A DNA stretch of 64,000 nucleotides from Russula earlei (lineage: Eukaryota > Basidiomycota > Agaricomycetes > Russulales > Russulaceae): the NCBI GenBank assembly GCA_025769875.1, contig JAGFNK010000081.1, positions 85,275-149,274 on the forward strand, read 5' to 3'. The notes under the pieces were generated by a model, which ran no database searches, was not told where the DNA came from, and saw nothing but the letters and a program-made list of their open reading frames with translations. Each line of letters begins with the position of its first letter. The first letter of the stretch is position 1. The translations under genes were made by a program, and so were the position numbers. This document shows positions 19,506 through 31,379 of this stretch, in pieces.

Positions 19506-22070
19506 GAAACTAAGATCCATCTTTACTGATGCGGAGCCGTCGCCCCGCTATTCTGTGGCACGGACTGATGCAAACCCGGGGCGCCCGCGTTGCTACTCAC
19601 ACCTGACGATAGTGACGACGAAGTTGTGTTCTGCGGCGGGGGGGCCGGTTGCTGCTGCTGTCGTTGCTGTTGCTGCGGTGGTTGTGGTTGTGGTGGTTGT
19701 GGTGGTTGCTGGTACCTTCACGTACTCGAACCGGTCTGCATCTGCTGTGGTGGTGGTCCCTGTTGAGGCATACGTCCTTGGGCCGTGCCGTCGCGTTTAT
19801 GTTTCGCCAGTAAGCTTGCCAGGAAGCGCGAGTACAACTTTGGTGTGTGGCGCTCATCAATTGTAATATGGGGAGACCCGATCGTGGCAATGAGGCGTTC
19901 GATCACTTGGTAGACCTCGGTTTCAAGCCCCGGGGTGATAAACCTTGAGCATTGTGGGCGTAGAAGCTACAGCAGATGTAAGTCAGGAACTCCGACCAAG
20001 GCCACGGGGGGCGATAGAAAGCGGGACGGGGTACCTTGAGTATGAACGCCGAGGCGAACGCGGCAAATACGAAATAACGTTAGGCTTGCTCAGAGGGAAG
20101 TGGCCCAGTGTTTCACGCACCATCTGGTGCAAAACGTATGTAACCTGTTGGGACCAAGGAATCGACGAGAACCGTGACGACGGTCTTGACGCTCTCCAGG
20201 CTCTTGAAGAATACCAGTCTCATATCAATTTTGGCCGACAATGCACCATGGTGTGAAATCTCTCACCCTTGTGAAGAAGACCTCGTCATCCGCTTCAAGG
20301 CCCCGTTGGAAAACGTTTTGGAATCCGAAAGAGAATATGACCAGCCTCGCATAATTGGTGCAGCTGTAATGCGAAAGAAACACAGGTGAGCCGGCGAATC
20401 TGGCAAAACAAACGCCAGAGAGACATACAATGGAAGAAGCTTGACGCGAAATTCGCAGGCGGCGTCTGTAACGTACGAAGATCGAGGGCGTTGTCAGACG
20501 AGTCCGAGATAGCCGAAACGACGAGTGAAACGCACCAGAGTGGTCCGAATCCCGTTCGAAGCGCTCTGCCCACTCCTGACGACAGTTGTTCAATAGCCGA
20601 TCATGCTCCAGCGTCACGGCCCGGAAGTCGATTGAGCGATTCAAGCTATTGGGTGCAGTGAGATCCGAGAACACTTCTTGGTGGAATTTGTTGACAATCC
20701 GGAACAGCGACGTGTAAGCGATTATATGCACGTCATACTGATAAGCAAGGACAAGTCAGCCAAGTTTACAAATGCTAGCGGAGGGGAGAAGGAGGAGGAG
20801 CGGATAACACAACGTACAGGGTGGTTGTTCGGGGAGGACTTGTACCATTCGAGAGATTTACGCACGATGCTAGATATCGATCATTAGCGAGGAGGGAGAA
20901 AGTCGACGAGAAGAAAAAACGTACAAATCCTCTTTCAACGTCGATGGCTTGCCAAACTGCGTAGCGGTTTACTTGTCGATGTTAAAACAGATTATCCATA
21001 TCCGGGTGCGGTTCAACATCTCCAGCTCCTGCTGCTCTGTAGTCGGCTTCTTCGGAGGCAGGATATGTAGATTCAGATCTGTCGCAATTCTAACGCCACA
21101 GAGTTCGAGTCAGTTTGGACCATGACATGTGGAAGATCCACACACCGAATCGCGAGACCGGTGTACAACCAACTACGATCTTCTTCCCACCGGCGGGCGG
21201 GCACAGCATAGATGCTCAAGAGAATATATGCTTGGCACAGCTCAACAGATTTCCGTCCATCAATCAGTGCATTGGCCGCGGCCGTCTTGGCAAAGTGCAC
21301 GGCGGTCGGGTACACTTCGCGCTTTTCTGAGTACCGTAATGAGATTGCAAAGACTATATGAGGGATATAGCAGGTGAACACATGGACGTTGCTGGAGGGG
21401 GGGGGGGGGGTTGTGACGAACCAACAGTGAATAAGGCTGGACACCGGGAAAGGTCAGGGCGGGCGTGTGTAATTTGGGCTCATGCAGTGAGATGAACGGC
21501 TGCGATTCCAGATACTAATGAGAGTTTCTGCACACAAATGTAAACATAATTAATCCGCGTATAGAAACTGGCCAATGCGAGGTCGGTGGACTCGTCTTGT
21601 CGATTAATGACTTGCGCAGACCGAGATCCATAGACGGGCCTGGCATAAAATACGACTTGTTGGCAACACCCTATCAACGATACGAAAGAACCAGAAGCAA
21701 CACACCAATTCAGAAAATGTTCCATGTTGACAAGAATAATCTCGCACCACTTCGTCGTCGTCCGCCGCGCCATTTTCCTTACGCGTCTTCTCCAGTGCAG
21801 TACTTGTGGAATCCCTCGATGTACTGATCGCAAGATTTGCAAGGAGCCCGATGGGAACAGCATCGTCTGGATATGGATCAATGTCTGATTCTACGAGGGT
21901 GTTGGGCGACACTGGTACATCTTCCGAGCCTGACGAGGGAGGGCGTTGTTGAGCACGTTTCTGGGACGCCGGCTCTTCGCCGGATTCATCCGATTGGCCG
22001 GCGACTTTTACGGCACGCGTGTCGAGGTGAAACGGATTCGCGGCGGGGGCAGAGCGGGCAGGTGAGCGAA

Positions 22071-24927
22071 AGTTGCGTTCTTTTCGCGGTGGGTTGAGTT
22101 ACCATAAAAGGCGATTTTGTTGGCAAGAGAATCGGTACATCAATTATGCATTTAAATGTCACCAAATCATTTTCTCAATTACATATTTAATGACTTATTT
22201 ATTAGCTATTAGACAAATAAATTAAATTGATACAAAAAAAGATTTTGTATTGTAAGGAACAGCAACAGTTGAGGCCGTTAGAGGCAGCGGTGCGAGTCCA
22301 AAGGGACCTGGTGCAAGGGAGGCGGCGGCATCGGAGGGAGGGGGGTTCCGAGGGAGGGACGACGGTTCCCCGAGGGCACGCGTGCGCGCATTCGCGGCGG
22401 CAGATGTTGCATCGGGCTTGGCGTGCTTGCCCGACCGTTCGCCCCCGGCGTACGGATCATCGTGAACACGGCAGCGCTTTCCCTTAGCGACGCCGATGCT
22501 TTGCGCTGTCAATCCCCGCGCGTCGGGGAGACTGGTCCGTTGTTTTGGGCCCCGTTTGAGTTTGACACCCATACGCTCGGCTGTCTCCGTCCACGTTTTC
22601 TGATTGGGCGCGATCACTTCCTTATCAGGTAAGACCTTGGAGCCTTGAATTAAATTGATTGCGGCTGCCAAACTGTATTTGGCGGCCCGCGTGGCCTCAA
22701 CGATCTCCGCTGTTTGATTAGCGTTTTCAAGCCTAGATGTGAGATCGCGCGATAATGATATGATCTCCTGTGAGAGAGATACTAGGCTCTCCCTTGGTGT
22801 GGATGAAGAAGATGATGGGGATGGGGGGTCAGGTGATTTATTTGCACTTTCCTTTTGTGTGCTCCCCTCAGGACAGAGGTAGGGAAAGTGGATGTAGATT
22901 GCTGCAATGTGTTTGCAGAATCTAATCCGGGGATAATCTGTGCAATCACAAGTTGACTTCATCAGATCGATTGAGTAAAACGCGCCGGAACGGGACTGTG
23001 AAGCGACGTGAAAGCAGATCTCATCGAATTGCAAGATTGAATCTTGTGAGATGCTCTCGGCACGGGTGAAAATTATATGACGCCTGTCAGCCGCCAGGTC
23101 CCGACCATCGAGCCCGACGTTCTGCCGTTCGTGCCTGTTTTGGTAATACGGCACCATGCGACGCACTAGAACAAATAATATTCAATCGATCCGCCGATTG
23201 CGCTTGCCGTCGAGCCAATGTGATTTGAGGACATGATGATATCTAAAAAGATTGAGTCATCTTATCTTTAGATCGGGAGGATCACATACGCTTCGATCAA
23301 CATGTTGGTGTCCCCTTCCTCAAAGATATGTCGATTTTTCCGGTAAACCATGGACCACATATGCACCACAGGCATCCATTGGGACCCAAGATAGTTCACA
23401 AAAGTTTCTGGAACCTGAGGATCAGTGGAGATCTCCTCCCAGATTTGTAGAAAGTCGGCCTGATCATCTGTATGTACCCATCTCTTGATCTTATCCCACA
23501 GATCAGGAAAATTGTTAGCATGGAAGTGTGATCGCATCGCGCGCAACATGTGCCACTTGCAAAGCCATATCCGACTTCCCGGATAGGCAATCTTGAGGGC
23601 GGCAATCTGCGCAGCATCACGATCTGTCATAATAATAGACGGCCGGATAGCCGGACTGGCATCCCTGACCCAATGGACAAAAAAGGATATTGTGTCCTTT
23701 GTTCCATTGGATGCCAGCATCCAGGCAACAGGCACACCTATCCGGAAAGGGTAAGCGCGCTAAATTGACATTTAGTAAATATTACGCACCATGTCCCCAG
23801 TGATCGCGCGCGATCATGGTAAATAATAAGAAGTCCGGATATTGAGTAATATTATGAGTTGCATCGATACCGATGAAGCCGTTCCCGAGGCGGCGGAATG
23901 CCTCCATTTGGAAAGGGGTCTGGATGCATAATACATATGCATCCTCCTGCAGATTTGATTGAGATGGGGCACTGTGCACCCTGTCTTTGTAAAAAACATT
24001 TGTTTTTTCATCTGTAAACCTGTCCAACCAGAGCCTGGTGGAGATAGCATCCTCTGGATGCAGCCTGATAATCTCATCTTCCATTTCCCGGGCCATGCGG
24101 CTTACATCCCGGAGCGAGATGAATCGGTCTCGGCTGCCATCGGGCGATGAATCCTGAATATCGCGTACCTTTCCATTATTAAGTTAGCGAATAAAAATAA
24201 AATAAATTCAATACAGGCACTTACTATTTCCCGTGGATCAACCTTCTTTGACAGCATGAATTTAATTTTATCACGCGCTACGCGTGACATTCGTGTGTAA
24301 GCAAGATTAGCAATTCCAATTTCATGGGAATGCTCGCTTGCATATTGTCCAAGAATGGTAGGCGCGTCCGCGTAAGACTTGATGACTATTCGGCAACGGC
24401 AACCCGTCTTCTTGATCTCGGATCTCCGTGTGCAATCGGGGTGCTTCTTTACATAACTCAAAGCTCCCCCGGATAGTTGGCGGGAGCAGACGAAAACCTT
24501 CTTTGTCCATCCCTGCCCATGCTTGGTGCTCGATGGAATCAATTCAATTGAGTGAGCCAATTCTTCTTGCCGGTGCCACGCATCGAAATCGGCTGCTGTC
24601 GGCCATTCCATGGGGTATCCGCCGTGCTCCCGGTCATAATTGAGTCCTCCCCTCTTTCCAGAATTGGCAGTGATCTGGAAACATTGTGTCGCAAAAGGGG
24701 CGCTCGGGCCGGAATGGGCGGATGATGCAGATGGCGCGCCAATCAATCGGAAACAAGATTGCATTTCTTTTTTTTTTTGGTAGGGGGAAAATGGTAAGGA
24801 GTTATCTTATTATTAACCCACTTATATAACTGAATTACATCCGTTAACGCGTGATTGAAGTCCCGACTCTCTTGCCGACACAATCGCCTTTTATGGTAAT
24901 TCAACACGCCGCGAAATGTCAAAGACT
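22071..24927 (-). mobile_element. Mutator-like element (MULE), complete
   Basis: Ends begin AGT and share inverted repeats of about 70 bp centred on TTACCATAAAAGGCGATT. The 9-bp flanks GTGAGCGAA (22062-22070) and GTGAGCAAA (24928-24936) are a target duplication with one change. Removing the element restores the exon seen at about 46860 in the right arm. Length 2857 bp, with a single transposase gene on the - strand. Confidence 0.9.
22222..24764 (-). CDS. MULE transposase with SWIM zinc finger
   Basis: Spliced gene filling the MULE. The first exon (from 24764) contains a zinc-binding N-terminal FAR1-type region (VFVCSRQLSGG, CTRRSEIKKTGCRCRI, HSHEIG). Next, 24096-23782 has NGFIGIDATHNITQYPDFLL, with the first catalytic Asp of the MULE domain. 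After a short intron, 23740-23268 has SIIMTDRDAAQIAAL (second Asp) and WLCKWHMLRAMRSHF, with the catalytic Glu probably in the following helix. The last exon (23166-22222) has the SWIM motif CDCTDYPRIRFCKHI and a basic, P/S-rich tail ending TKSFFVSI. Introns at about 24165-24222, 23735-23790 and 23167-23267 look spliceable, and I see no stop inside the exons, so it may still be active. It catalyses cut-and-paste transposition in the nucleus. Confidence 0.85.
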
Positions 24928-25405
24928 GTGAGCAAACGGAGGACTGCAGCCGGTCGAGCCACGCGATCACAGTCTACCGGTGTTGATCATTTGAAGATGT
25001 TGCATTGCGGTATATGCCTCGATGGAGAGAGTAGTGGTCAGATATGGGTTGTGGAGCTGACGTGACGAGGTCGGATTGAGCGCCGAAATCTTGACAAGAT
25101 GTGGGAGAGGGGACGTACCTGCTTTATGAGGGAATCGATTAGCTCGTTCTTTTGTTTTATCTGGGCAAGAAGATATTCGCGTTTACTAAAGGGCGAAAAC
25201 GGGCATTCGTCATCGTCATCGGAAGAGAGGGAGCGCGGGAATGGACAGTGTTTAGCATTTTGGGAGAAGGGGCGATAGAAAGGAGATATGATAAACAATT
25301 TTTTAAAGCGCATAACGGTGAGTAAAAATAAACTAGGATGAGTCAGGTGGGAGGGCGCTCACCTTCGGGGACTGCTGGGTTTTCGACCTTCGACAATACA
25401 GTCGT

Positions 25406-25641
25406 TGTTGGAAATGCAGCCACCGCGTGGCAGAGAAACGGACCGAACGGACTGGATAGTTAGAACGCCGTGTTGATACCACCGTTCCTTTTTCCTCAGT
25501 CTTTCATATACAAGACTGAGGTCAGTAGCACATTCCTTTACCATTTACATATACTCATTATGTACATAGCCTTCGTCCAACAGGTTAGCTTACTAACCTA
25601 ATATCAGTCTTTCATATACAAGACTGAGCCTTCGTCCAACA
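25406..25641 (+). repeat. 5' LTR of the copia element
   Basis: Starts TGTTGGAAATGCAG and ends CGTCCAACA. Contains a repeated CAGTCTTTCATATACAAGAC motif, twice within the LTR. Differs from the 3' LTR at one base. Confidence 0.95.
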
Positions 25642-25713
25642 GATTATGAGACCTGTCTGTCTCTGAAAGCTAAATCACTTCCATAAACAGCCAACATTTC
25701 GTAACAACATAAC

Positions 25714-26517
25714 ATGAGTTCCTCAGCATCATCCCCAGCGCCTTCATCCTCGAAAGGAAAGAGCTCTCCCACAGGTGGAGCCGCGGGAAAAATGGGCAGA
25801 ACCAAACTCCAACATCATGATGTGCCGATCCTCCAAGACGGTGCAGATGAATATGCTGACTGGAAGGGAGTAATGGAGGCAATATTCGAAGCAACAGATC
25901 TGTTAAACATCGTAAACGGAACTGAAAAGAAACCGGACGCAAACGTCGACCCCGATGCCGCCGACGACTGGACGGCAAGGGACCGCGAAGCGCGCGCCCA
26001 AATCTTTATGTCCGTACGAGGGCACGCTCTCAAAACAATACTTGGCGTAAAAGGTTCCACAGAGTGCTGGAAAAAGCTTTCAATTCGATTCGAAGGGCAA
26101 GGCGACCAACAAGTCGCCCACTTATTGTCAGACCTATATCTGACCACCCTCTCGGACACCGAAGCAATGGCTCCCCAGCTCGAGCACAAAATGCAGCTCA
26201 CACGCACGCTCGAAACACTCGGATACCCAATACCCGAAAACCTTCTCGCATGGATGATCATCATTGCACTCCCGGAAATGTTGGAAACTCATAAAACCAT
26301 ACTGTATTCCATGCCTTCCGACAAGCTCAGTACTGACTATGTCATTGGCCAAATCCTGGCGAACGAACAACGCTGGATCCGCGCGACTGGTACCACTGCA
26401 GCGGCCTACTTTGCCAAGGCGGGTAAAAAGGAGAAAAATAAAAACAACCAAAGCGAGAAAAATAACAAAAAGTGCACCCACTGCAAGCGCAAGGGACACG
26501 AAGTAACGGAGTGCTAG
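25714..26517 (+). CDS. Copia gag (nucleocapsid) protein
   Basis: 267 residues. The N-terminus is S/P-rich, followed by a UBN2-type capsid region with DEYADWKGVMEAIFEATDLL, RAQIFMSVRG and LEHKMQLTRTLETLGYPIPE. A lysine-rich linker leads to one CCHC knuckle, CTHCKRKGHEVTEC, directly followed by TAG (26515-26517). The next codons continue in the same frame into pol. In relatives a Trp usually follows the last Cys of the knuckle, so a TGG-to-TAG change is the simplest explanation. Programmed read-through is the alternative. The protein packages element RNA in cytoplasmic virus-like particles. Confidence 0.9.
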   Translation: MSSSASSPAPSSSKGKSSPTGGAAGKMGRTKLQHHDVPILQDGADEYADWKGVMEAIFEATDLLNIVNGTEKKPDANVDPDAADDWTARDREARAQIFMSVRGHALKTILGVKGSTECWKKLSIRFEGQGDQQVAHLLSDLYLTTLSDTEAMAPQLEHKMQLTRTLETLGYPIPENLLAWMIIIALPEMLETHKTILYSMPSDKLSTDYVIGQILANEQRWIRATGTTAAAYFAKAGKKEKNKNNQSEKNNKKCTHCKRKGHEVTEC

Positions 26518-29500
26518 AAACTCCACAGGAAACCCACCGAGAAGGCAAAAGTCGCAGCCACTGATGCTAGCGTGCCGGGATCACCGATGTCCACATCGCT
26601 GACACTTACCAGCGCCGCGATCGCCAACGTCCCAGATCCTGACTATGTTATTAGATTATACCATGCAGTTGGGGACGATCCTGACCTGACCACCGCCCAC
26701 GCGTTAAAGACCCAGGATGAACTTCGAACAGCCAACCTCGCTAACAGTTGGCTCATCGACTCTGGGGCATCTCGCATAATGACCTCTCACCGTGAATGGT
26801 TCAACCAATATACCACTCTCCCAAACCCAACTCAAGTCATGCTTGGAGATAATAGTTCTATTCCTGCGATTGGAGTCGGCCAAGTACAAGTCCGAATGCA
26901 TGCAAACGGCGCGTGGAGCAACGTTATGTTCCGCGACGTCCTGCACGTCCCAGACTTACACGGAAATCTCTTGTCAGTTTCCCATCTGGCTCGACACAGC
27001 GCAGAAGTGCGATTCCAGAGTCAGACATGTGGCATATATGAACAGAACCAGCTAATATGTGAAGGGTCCCTACACGGTACACTATACGTCATGGCCATAT
27101 CCTCCCCCAAGTCCCTGTCCGCGCGCATCGCGACGCTGGACCACTTCCCCGCGGAAGGCGACAAGCCATATGCAGTCGCCCTCACCGCGCGCCTCAAAAC
27201 ATCCAAGGCCTCCCTACATGTTTGGCACCGGCGTCTCGGCCACTTGAATACCGACACCATAACCCGGATGCTGAAGAAAGGGATGGTGAAAGGGATGGAG
27301 ATTACCGGAAAGCGACTCACCACCAGTATTTGTGAGCCTTGCTTGAAGGGAAAGCAAACGTGCCTCGAAATCTTGAAGGCGACGGAAACGCGCGCTGATG
27401 TCGTGTTAGGCCGCATCTTCTCTGACATCTGTGGGAAGATGCCCACTAGAACACCCCAGGGTCATGAGTACTTTGTCACCTTTGTGGATGACAAGTCGAG
27501 GAAAGTGTTTGTTGGTGGACTTAAATTCAAATCCGACACACTTGAGCACCTCAAAGCGTTCATGGCACGTGCTGAAGTCGAAACCGGTCAGCGGCTGAAA
27601 GTCCTCCGCTCCGACGGAGGGGGCGAATACACTGGGAAAGAGTCTCAGAAGTTCCTCACAGAGAAAGGAATTAGGCTGGAACTCACCACCCCAGACACAT
27701 CTCAGCATAACGGGGTCGCGGAACGTATGAACCGGATGCTCTTGGACAAAGTCCGGGCAATGCTCACGGACGCCTCGCTGCCCGAGTCCTTCTGGCTCCA
27801 TGCCCTTGAATACGCGGCGCATATCCACAACGTCACCCCCACACATGCACTCGATGACATGACACCCGAGGAAGCCTGGAGCGGGAACAAACCCGACCTC
27901 TCACGGCTTCGCGTCTTTGGCGTGCGTGCATTCGTCCACATCCCGGAGGATAAACGCACCAAGTTAGATGCGAGGTCACTGGTGTGCACACTTCTGGGAT
28001 ATGCTCCCCAGAGGAAAGCCTACAAACTTATCCACCGGCCCACTCACCGCATCCTTGAATCGCGCGACGTCGTATTCGATGAAGGGGGCCCAGCAATTCC
28101 GCACGTTGAGCGGACAGTCCTCGAATCCGACTCAGACAGCGAAAATGAACAGGCAGATGGGGTGGAAAATGAGATTGAGGGGGCGGAAGGCCCACAACTG
28201 ACGGTAGAGGCGGAACTACCACCGCGCGCCGAACCGCAACGTGCGGTCGACACCGCTCCACCTGCCCAGCCATCAATACAAGCAGTACAACCTACACCAT
28301 ACGAAGTGGACAACGTACCTGTCCAGCCCACTTCCGGACGACCGAGGCGTACCATACACGCACCAACTCGTGATGACGACCCCCGGTATTCCACCACATC
28401 GTACACGCAACGTAAGAAACGTACCGAACGAGGAAACGTGGCACACATTGATGTGACCACTGACCCAAAAACGTATGCAGAAGCCATGTCCCGCCCCGAT
28501 GCGGCGGAATGGGAAATGGCTTGCGACGATGAGCGTCGCGCGTTCGAGTCCATGGATGTGTTCGAAATTGTCCCGCGGCCACAAAACCGAAAGGTAGTTG
28601 GCAGCAAATGGGTCTTCAAAATAAAGAGGGGACCGGACGGAACAATAATCAAATATAAAGCTCGCCTTGTCGCGCAGGGATTCACCCAGATCGAAGGTAT
28701 CGACTTCGACGAAACCTTCGCGCCCGTCGCGAAACTCGCGTCCCTACGTGCGATCCTCGCCCTAGCCGCTGCGCACAACCTAGAGGTCCATCAGATGGAT
28801 GTCAAGTCAGCATACTTGAACGGAGAGCTGAAAGATGAAATCTACATGGACGCACCTCCCGGCTTCGACATTCCAAACGGCATGGTACTGAAACTACTCA
28901 AAGCCGTCTATGGGACTAAGCAAGGGGGGAGAGTCTGGTATGAGAACATCAAAGACTCACTAGGTGACATGGGCTACACCCACACTGATGCCGACCACGC
29001 CATCTTCGTCCATCGTAACCGCGAGCGCCTGTCCATAATTGCGCTCTACGTTGATGATATCACCATGGTCTCTGATGACCTAGATTCCATCAACATTGAC
29101 AAAAACAAACTAAAACAGAAGTATCAGATGACGGACCTAGGGGAGATAACCTGGATACTCGGTGTACACAGTCACGCGAAACCGGGAAGAGGGCTGGATA
29201 GCACTCTCTCAGGAGAAATACGTTGAAGAAGTTCTTCAACGCCTAGGGAAGTCGGACGTTCGACCGATCAGCACCCCCATGCTAGCAAATGAACACCTCC
29301 TGAAAGTGGACGCACCGGATGTGGACGTCAAGTCCTACCAACTGCACACTCGGAGCCATCATGTACCTCATGCTAGGCACCCGACCTGATCTCGCCTTCA
29401 CTGTCGCAGCCCTTGGACGACACGCTGCGTGCCCCGGAAATGACCATCAACGCGCACTCGACCGCGCCATCCGATACATCCGAGGCACAAGCGACAAATG

Positions 29501-30002
29501 CCTAGTCTTCCAACGCGGTCTCGGGACTCAGCCAACCCTAGTTGGGTACGCGGATGCAGACTGGGCCAGCGACGTGAACGATCGCAAGTCCACATCGGGC
29601 TTCGTCTTCATGTTGGCAGGAGGGGCTGTGAGTTGGAGCTCAAAGAAACAAGCCTCGGTTGCATTGTCGAGCACCGAGGCAGAATACATTGCAGGAGCAC
29701 ATGCCTCTAAAGAGGCCATTTGGCTGAGACGTCTACTCACCGAATTGGGTGAAGACACACATCTCCCCACCACTCTCCATATCGACAACCAGTCAGCCAT
29801 CGCCATCGCAAAGAACCCGGAGTTCCATGACCGCACGAAACACATTGAAGTGAGACACCACTTCCTGCGCCAGAAAGTCGAGCTCTGCGAAGTCGAACTC
29901 GCCTACATCCCTACTGGGGAACAACTTGCGGATGTGCTGACGAAGGGGCTGAGTCGAGAGAAACATGAGCATTTTATGCAGGAGATGGGAATACGCCACT
30001 AG
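26518..30002 (+). pseudogene. Copia pol (protease, integrase, RT, RNase H) with two frameshifts
   Basis: In frame with gag after the TAG. Order: protease WLIDSGASRIMTS; GAG-pre-integrase HHCC (WHRRLGHLN...CEPCLKGK); integrase core with FVDDKSRK, SDGGGEYTG and HNGVAERMNR; RT with KWVFKIKRGPDG, QMDVKSAYLNGEL and catalytic YVDDI; RNase H with YADADWASD and SSTEAEYIA. One extra base near 29170 moves the frame to 29162-29389, and a second near 29345 moves it to 29319-30002, which ends TAG at 30002. Both look like single-base insertions. Since the LTRs are nearly identical, these are either very recent mutations or sequence errors. Apart from them every catalytic residue I looked for is present. 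Confidence 0.9.
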
Positions 30003-30015
30003 GGCTGAGGGGGCG

Positions 30016-30251
30016 TGTTGGAAATGCAGCCACCGCGTGGCAGAGAAACGGACCGAACGGACTGGATAGTTAGAACGCCGTGTTGATACCACCGTTCCTT
30101 TTTCCTCAGTCTTTCATATACAAGACTGAGGTCAGTAGCACATTCCTTTACCATTTGCATATACTCATTATGTACATAGCCTTCGTCCAACAGGTTAGCT
30201 TACTAACCTAATATCAGTCTTTCATATACAAGACTGAGCCTTCGTCCAACA
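30016..30251 (+). repeat. 3' LTR of the copia element
   Basis: Same as the 5' LTR except for one base (ATTTGCATATAC instead of ATTTACATATAC). Followed directly by the target duplication GTCGT. Confidence 0.95.
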
Positions 30252-31379
30252 GTCGTGCTCGCCAAATCTGCAACGCTTGCACACATTCTCCCCAGGAGAA
30301 AAATAGCATTTCATCTGATGCGCGCATAGGATCGAGGTGCCAAGGATAAAAGGATGATCGGGATTCGGAATTGGTGTTCGCAATGGAAGCGGAACGTCAG
30401 AGCCATTCTGTCATCGCATCAGTGGGGAGCGGGAGGAACGCACCTTGAGGCGTTTGCAAGTAGGTACACGCTCCGGGACTGAGTTAGTAGCGAGGATACA
30501 AGATATGACGGAAGCACGGAACCGCGGTCAGGAGCAGTTCGAGATGCCCGGGTTGAGAGCGGGTACAAGTTGGAACGAAAAAAAAAATTCGGGAGGTAAG
30601 GTCGTTCGAGCGATAAAGAGAATACCAAGTGGCAACACGAACGTGAAACGGCAGGCAAGCCGAAAAATCAAGGCATGAACATAAAATTGAAGGGAAGGGA
30701 AAGGCATCAGCCTCGGAGAAAGTTGCGGTATAAAATGGTAAAGCACACTCACAGTCGATTGATATTCGACTGAGGTACGTTTGGGTCAACGCTCGTGTTT
30801 ACCATGTCGATCATCGTCGTCAGTCTCGGGCTTTCGGTGTTTGCGCTTAGTAATTAAGAGGCGTGGACTCGTCCCTTCGTCTAAGGCTCGTACTCACAAC
30901 GAATATGGGGGCATTGGACGAGCCACTGACAGCGTGGTACTGGTCCAAATGGGTGAAATACGCGATGTGGGCGGAAGACTGTTGTCCGACCCAGGCGTGG
31001 GAGCCAAACCGGGGGTGAGGAGTCCTGTCTGTTGACCTTGGTGCTGGCGCTGAGCGTAGGCATCAGCATGGGGGTCTAGAGGGTACTGGGAGACCAGGTT
31101 GGCGGTGTAGGTGGTGTCGGACGTCGACTGGTGGGCTGAGCCTCCATGGCTGGCTGGGCCGAAAAAGGTAGGAGTAGCGCCAATCATTCTGGATGCGGAT
31201 CGGAGAGATGATGGGAAGAAGGGAAGAGTGGGAAGGGAATGCCCTTGGAATTAATCCTTGACCTTACGAGCAAAGCAAGAGAACAGACGTGTATATAAAT
31301 TGTGAGGGTCAAATACAATTGTACAGATATTAAGTAGTACGAGCGTCCCTGTCTCACACGCAGAAGTTTGACACGATTC

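Larger units (their letters stand above)
17507..19530. mobile_element. CATCAG-ended element carrying a nested MITE and solo LTR
   Basis: The element interrupts the last large exon of the left transcription factor. Its ends read CATCAGCAAA and (inverted) CATCAGTAAA, flanked by a 2-3 bp duplication (CG or GCG), judged against the empty site at about 49495 in the right arm. Inside are long hairpin-prone GTTTCC/GGAAAC motifs at both ends (17540-17605 and 18520-18610). A short frame (about 17620-17800) encodes HWKTIQVFYGHINRLSEQCW and DNDGDDESLHCADASMIY, which I cannot assign to a transposase family. The MITE (17944-18496) and the LTR (18622-19505) were inserted later. Superfamily is uncertain. 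Confidence 0.6.
25406..30251 (+). mobile_element. Ty1/copia LTR retrotransposon, full length
   Basis: Two 236-bp LTRs enclose gag and pol. The target duplication GTCGT is perfect (25401-25405 and 30252-30256). The LTRs differ at one position (A at about 25547, G at about 30157), so insertion was recent. Just inside the 5' LTR, GATTATGAGACC (25642-25653) resembles the complement of the anticodon arm of initiator tRNA-Met, as in half-tRNA-primed copia elements. A purine-rich GGCTGAGGGGGCG precedes the 3' LTR. It disrupts the zinc-cluster exon of the left transcription factor. Confidence 0.95.
17127..31187 (-). pseudogene. Zn2Cys6 transcription factor, left copy, broken by three insertions
   Basis: This is the inverted twin of the gene at 45213-49873. 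Exon 1 starts at 31187 (MIGATPTFFGPASHG..), is shorter than its twin, and is out of frame before its end near 30775. The zinc-cluster exon is split by the copia element after the sequence for QSCLP/RQICN (TSD GTCGT). Its two halves lie at 30252-30320 and 25330-25405. The coiled-coil exon with KREYLLAQIKQKNELIDSLI is at 25200-25130. The next exon is split by the MULE at GTGAGCGAA (22062-22070 / 24928-24936). Fungal_trans exons run 22060-19990. The Q-rich C-terminal exon is split by the nested stack at 17507-19530. The last exon ends at 17127. In addition about 112 bp, including an exon end and its intron, are deleted near 21582. It cannot make the full protein. Confidence 0.9.
9140..31245 (-). 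repeat. Left arm of a large inverted segmental duplication
   Basis: The order NLR downstream flank - NLR - transcription factor in this interval is the reverse complement of 45100-55040. Similarity begins near CTATTTCTCACAATTG (about 9142; counterpart about 55043) and fades upstream of the factor start, near GGGCATTCCCTTCCCACTCTTCCC (about 31222; counterpart about 45112). Introns and intergenic DNA are also shared, so this is a DNA duplication and not just related genes. Four insertions totalling about 12.2 kb account for the greater length of this arm. Confidence 0.85.
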
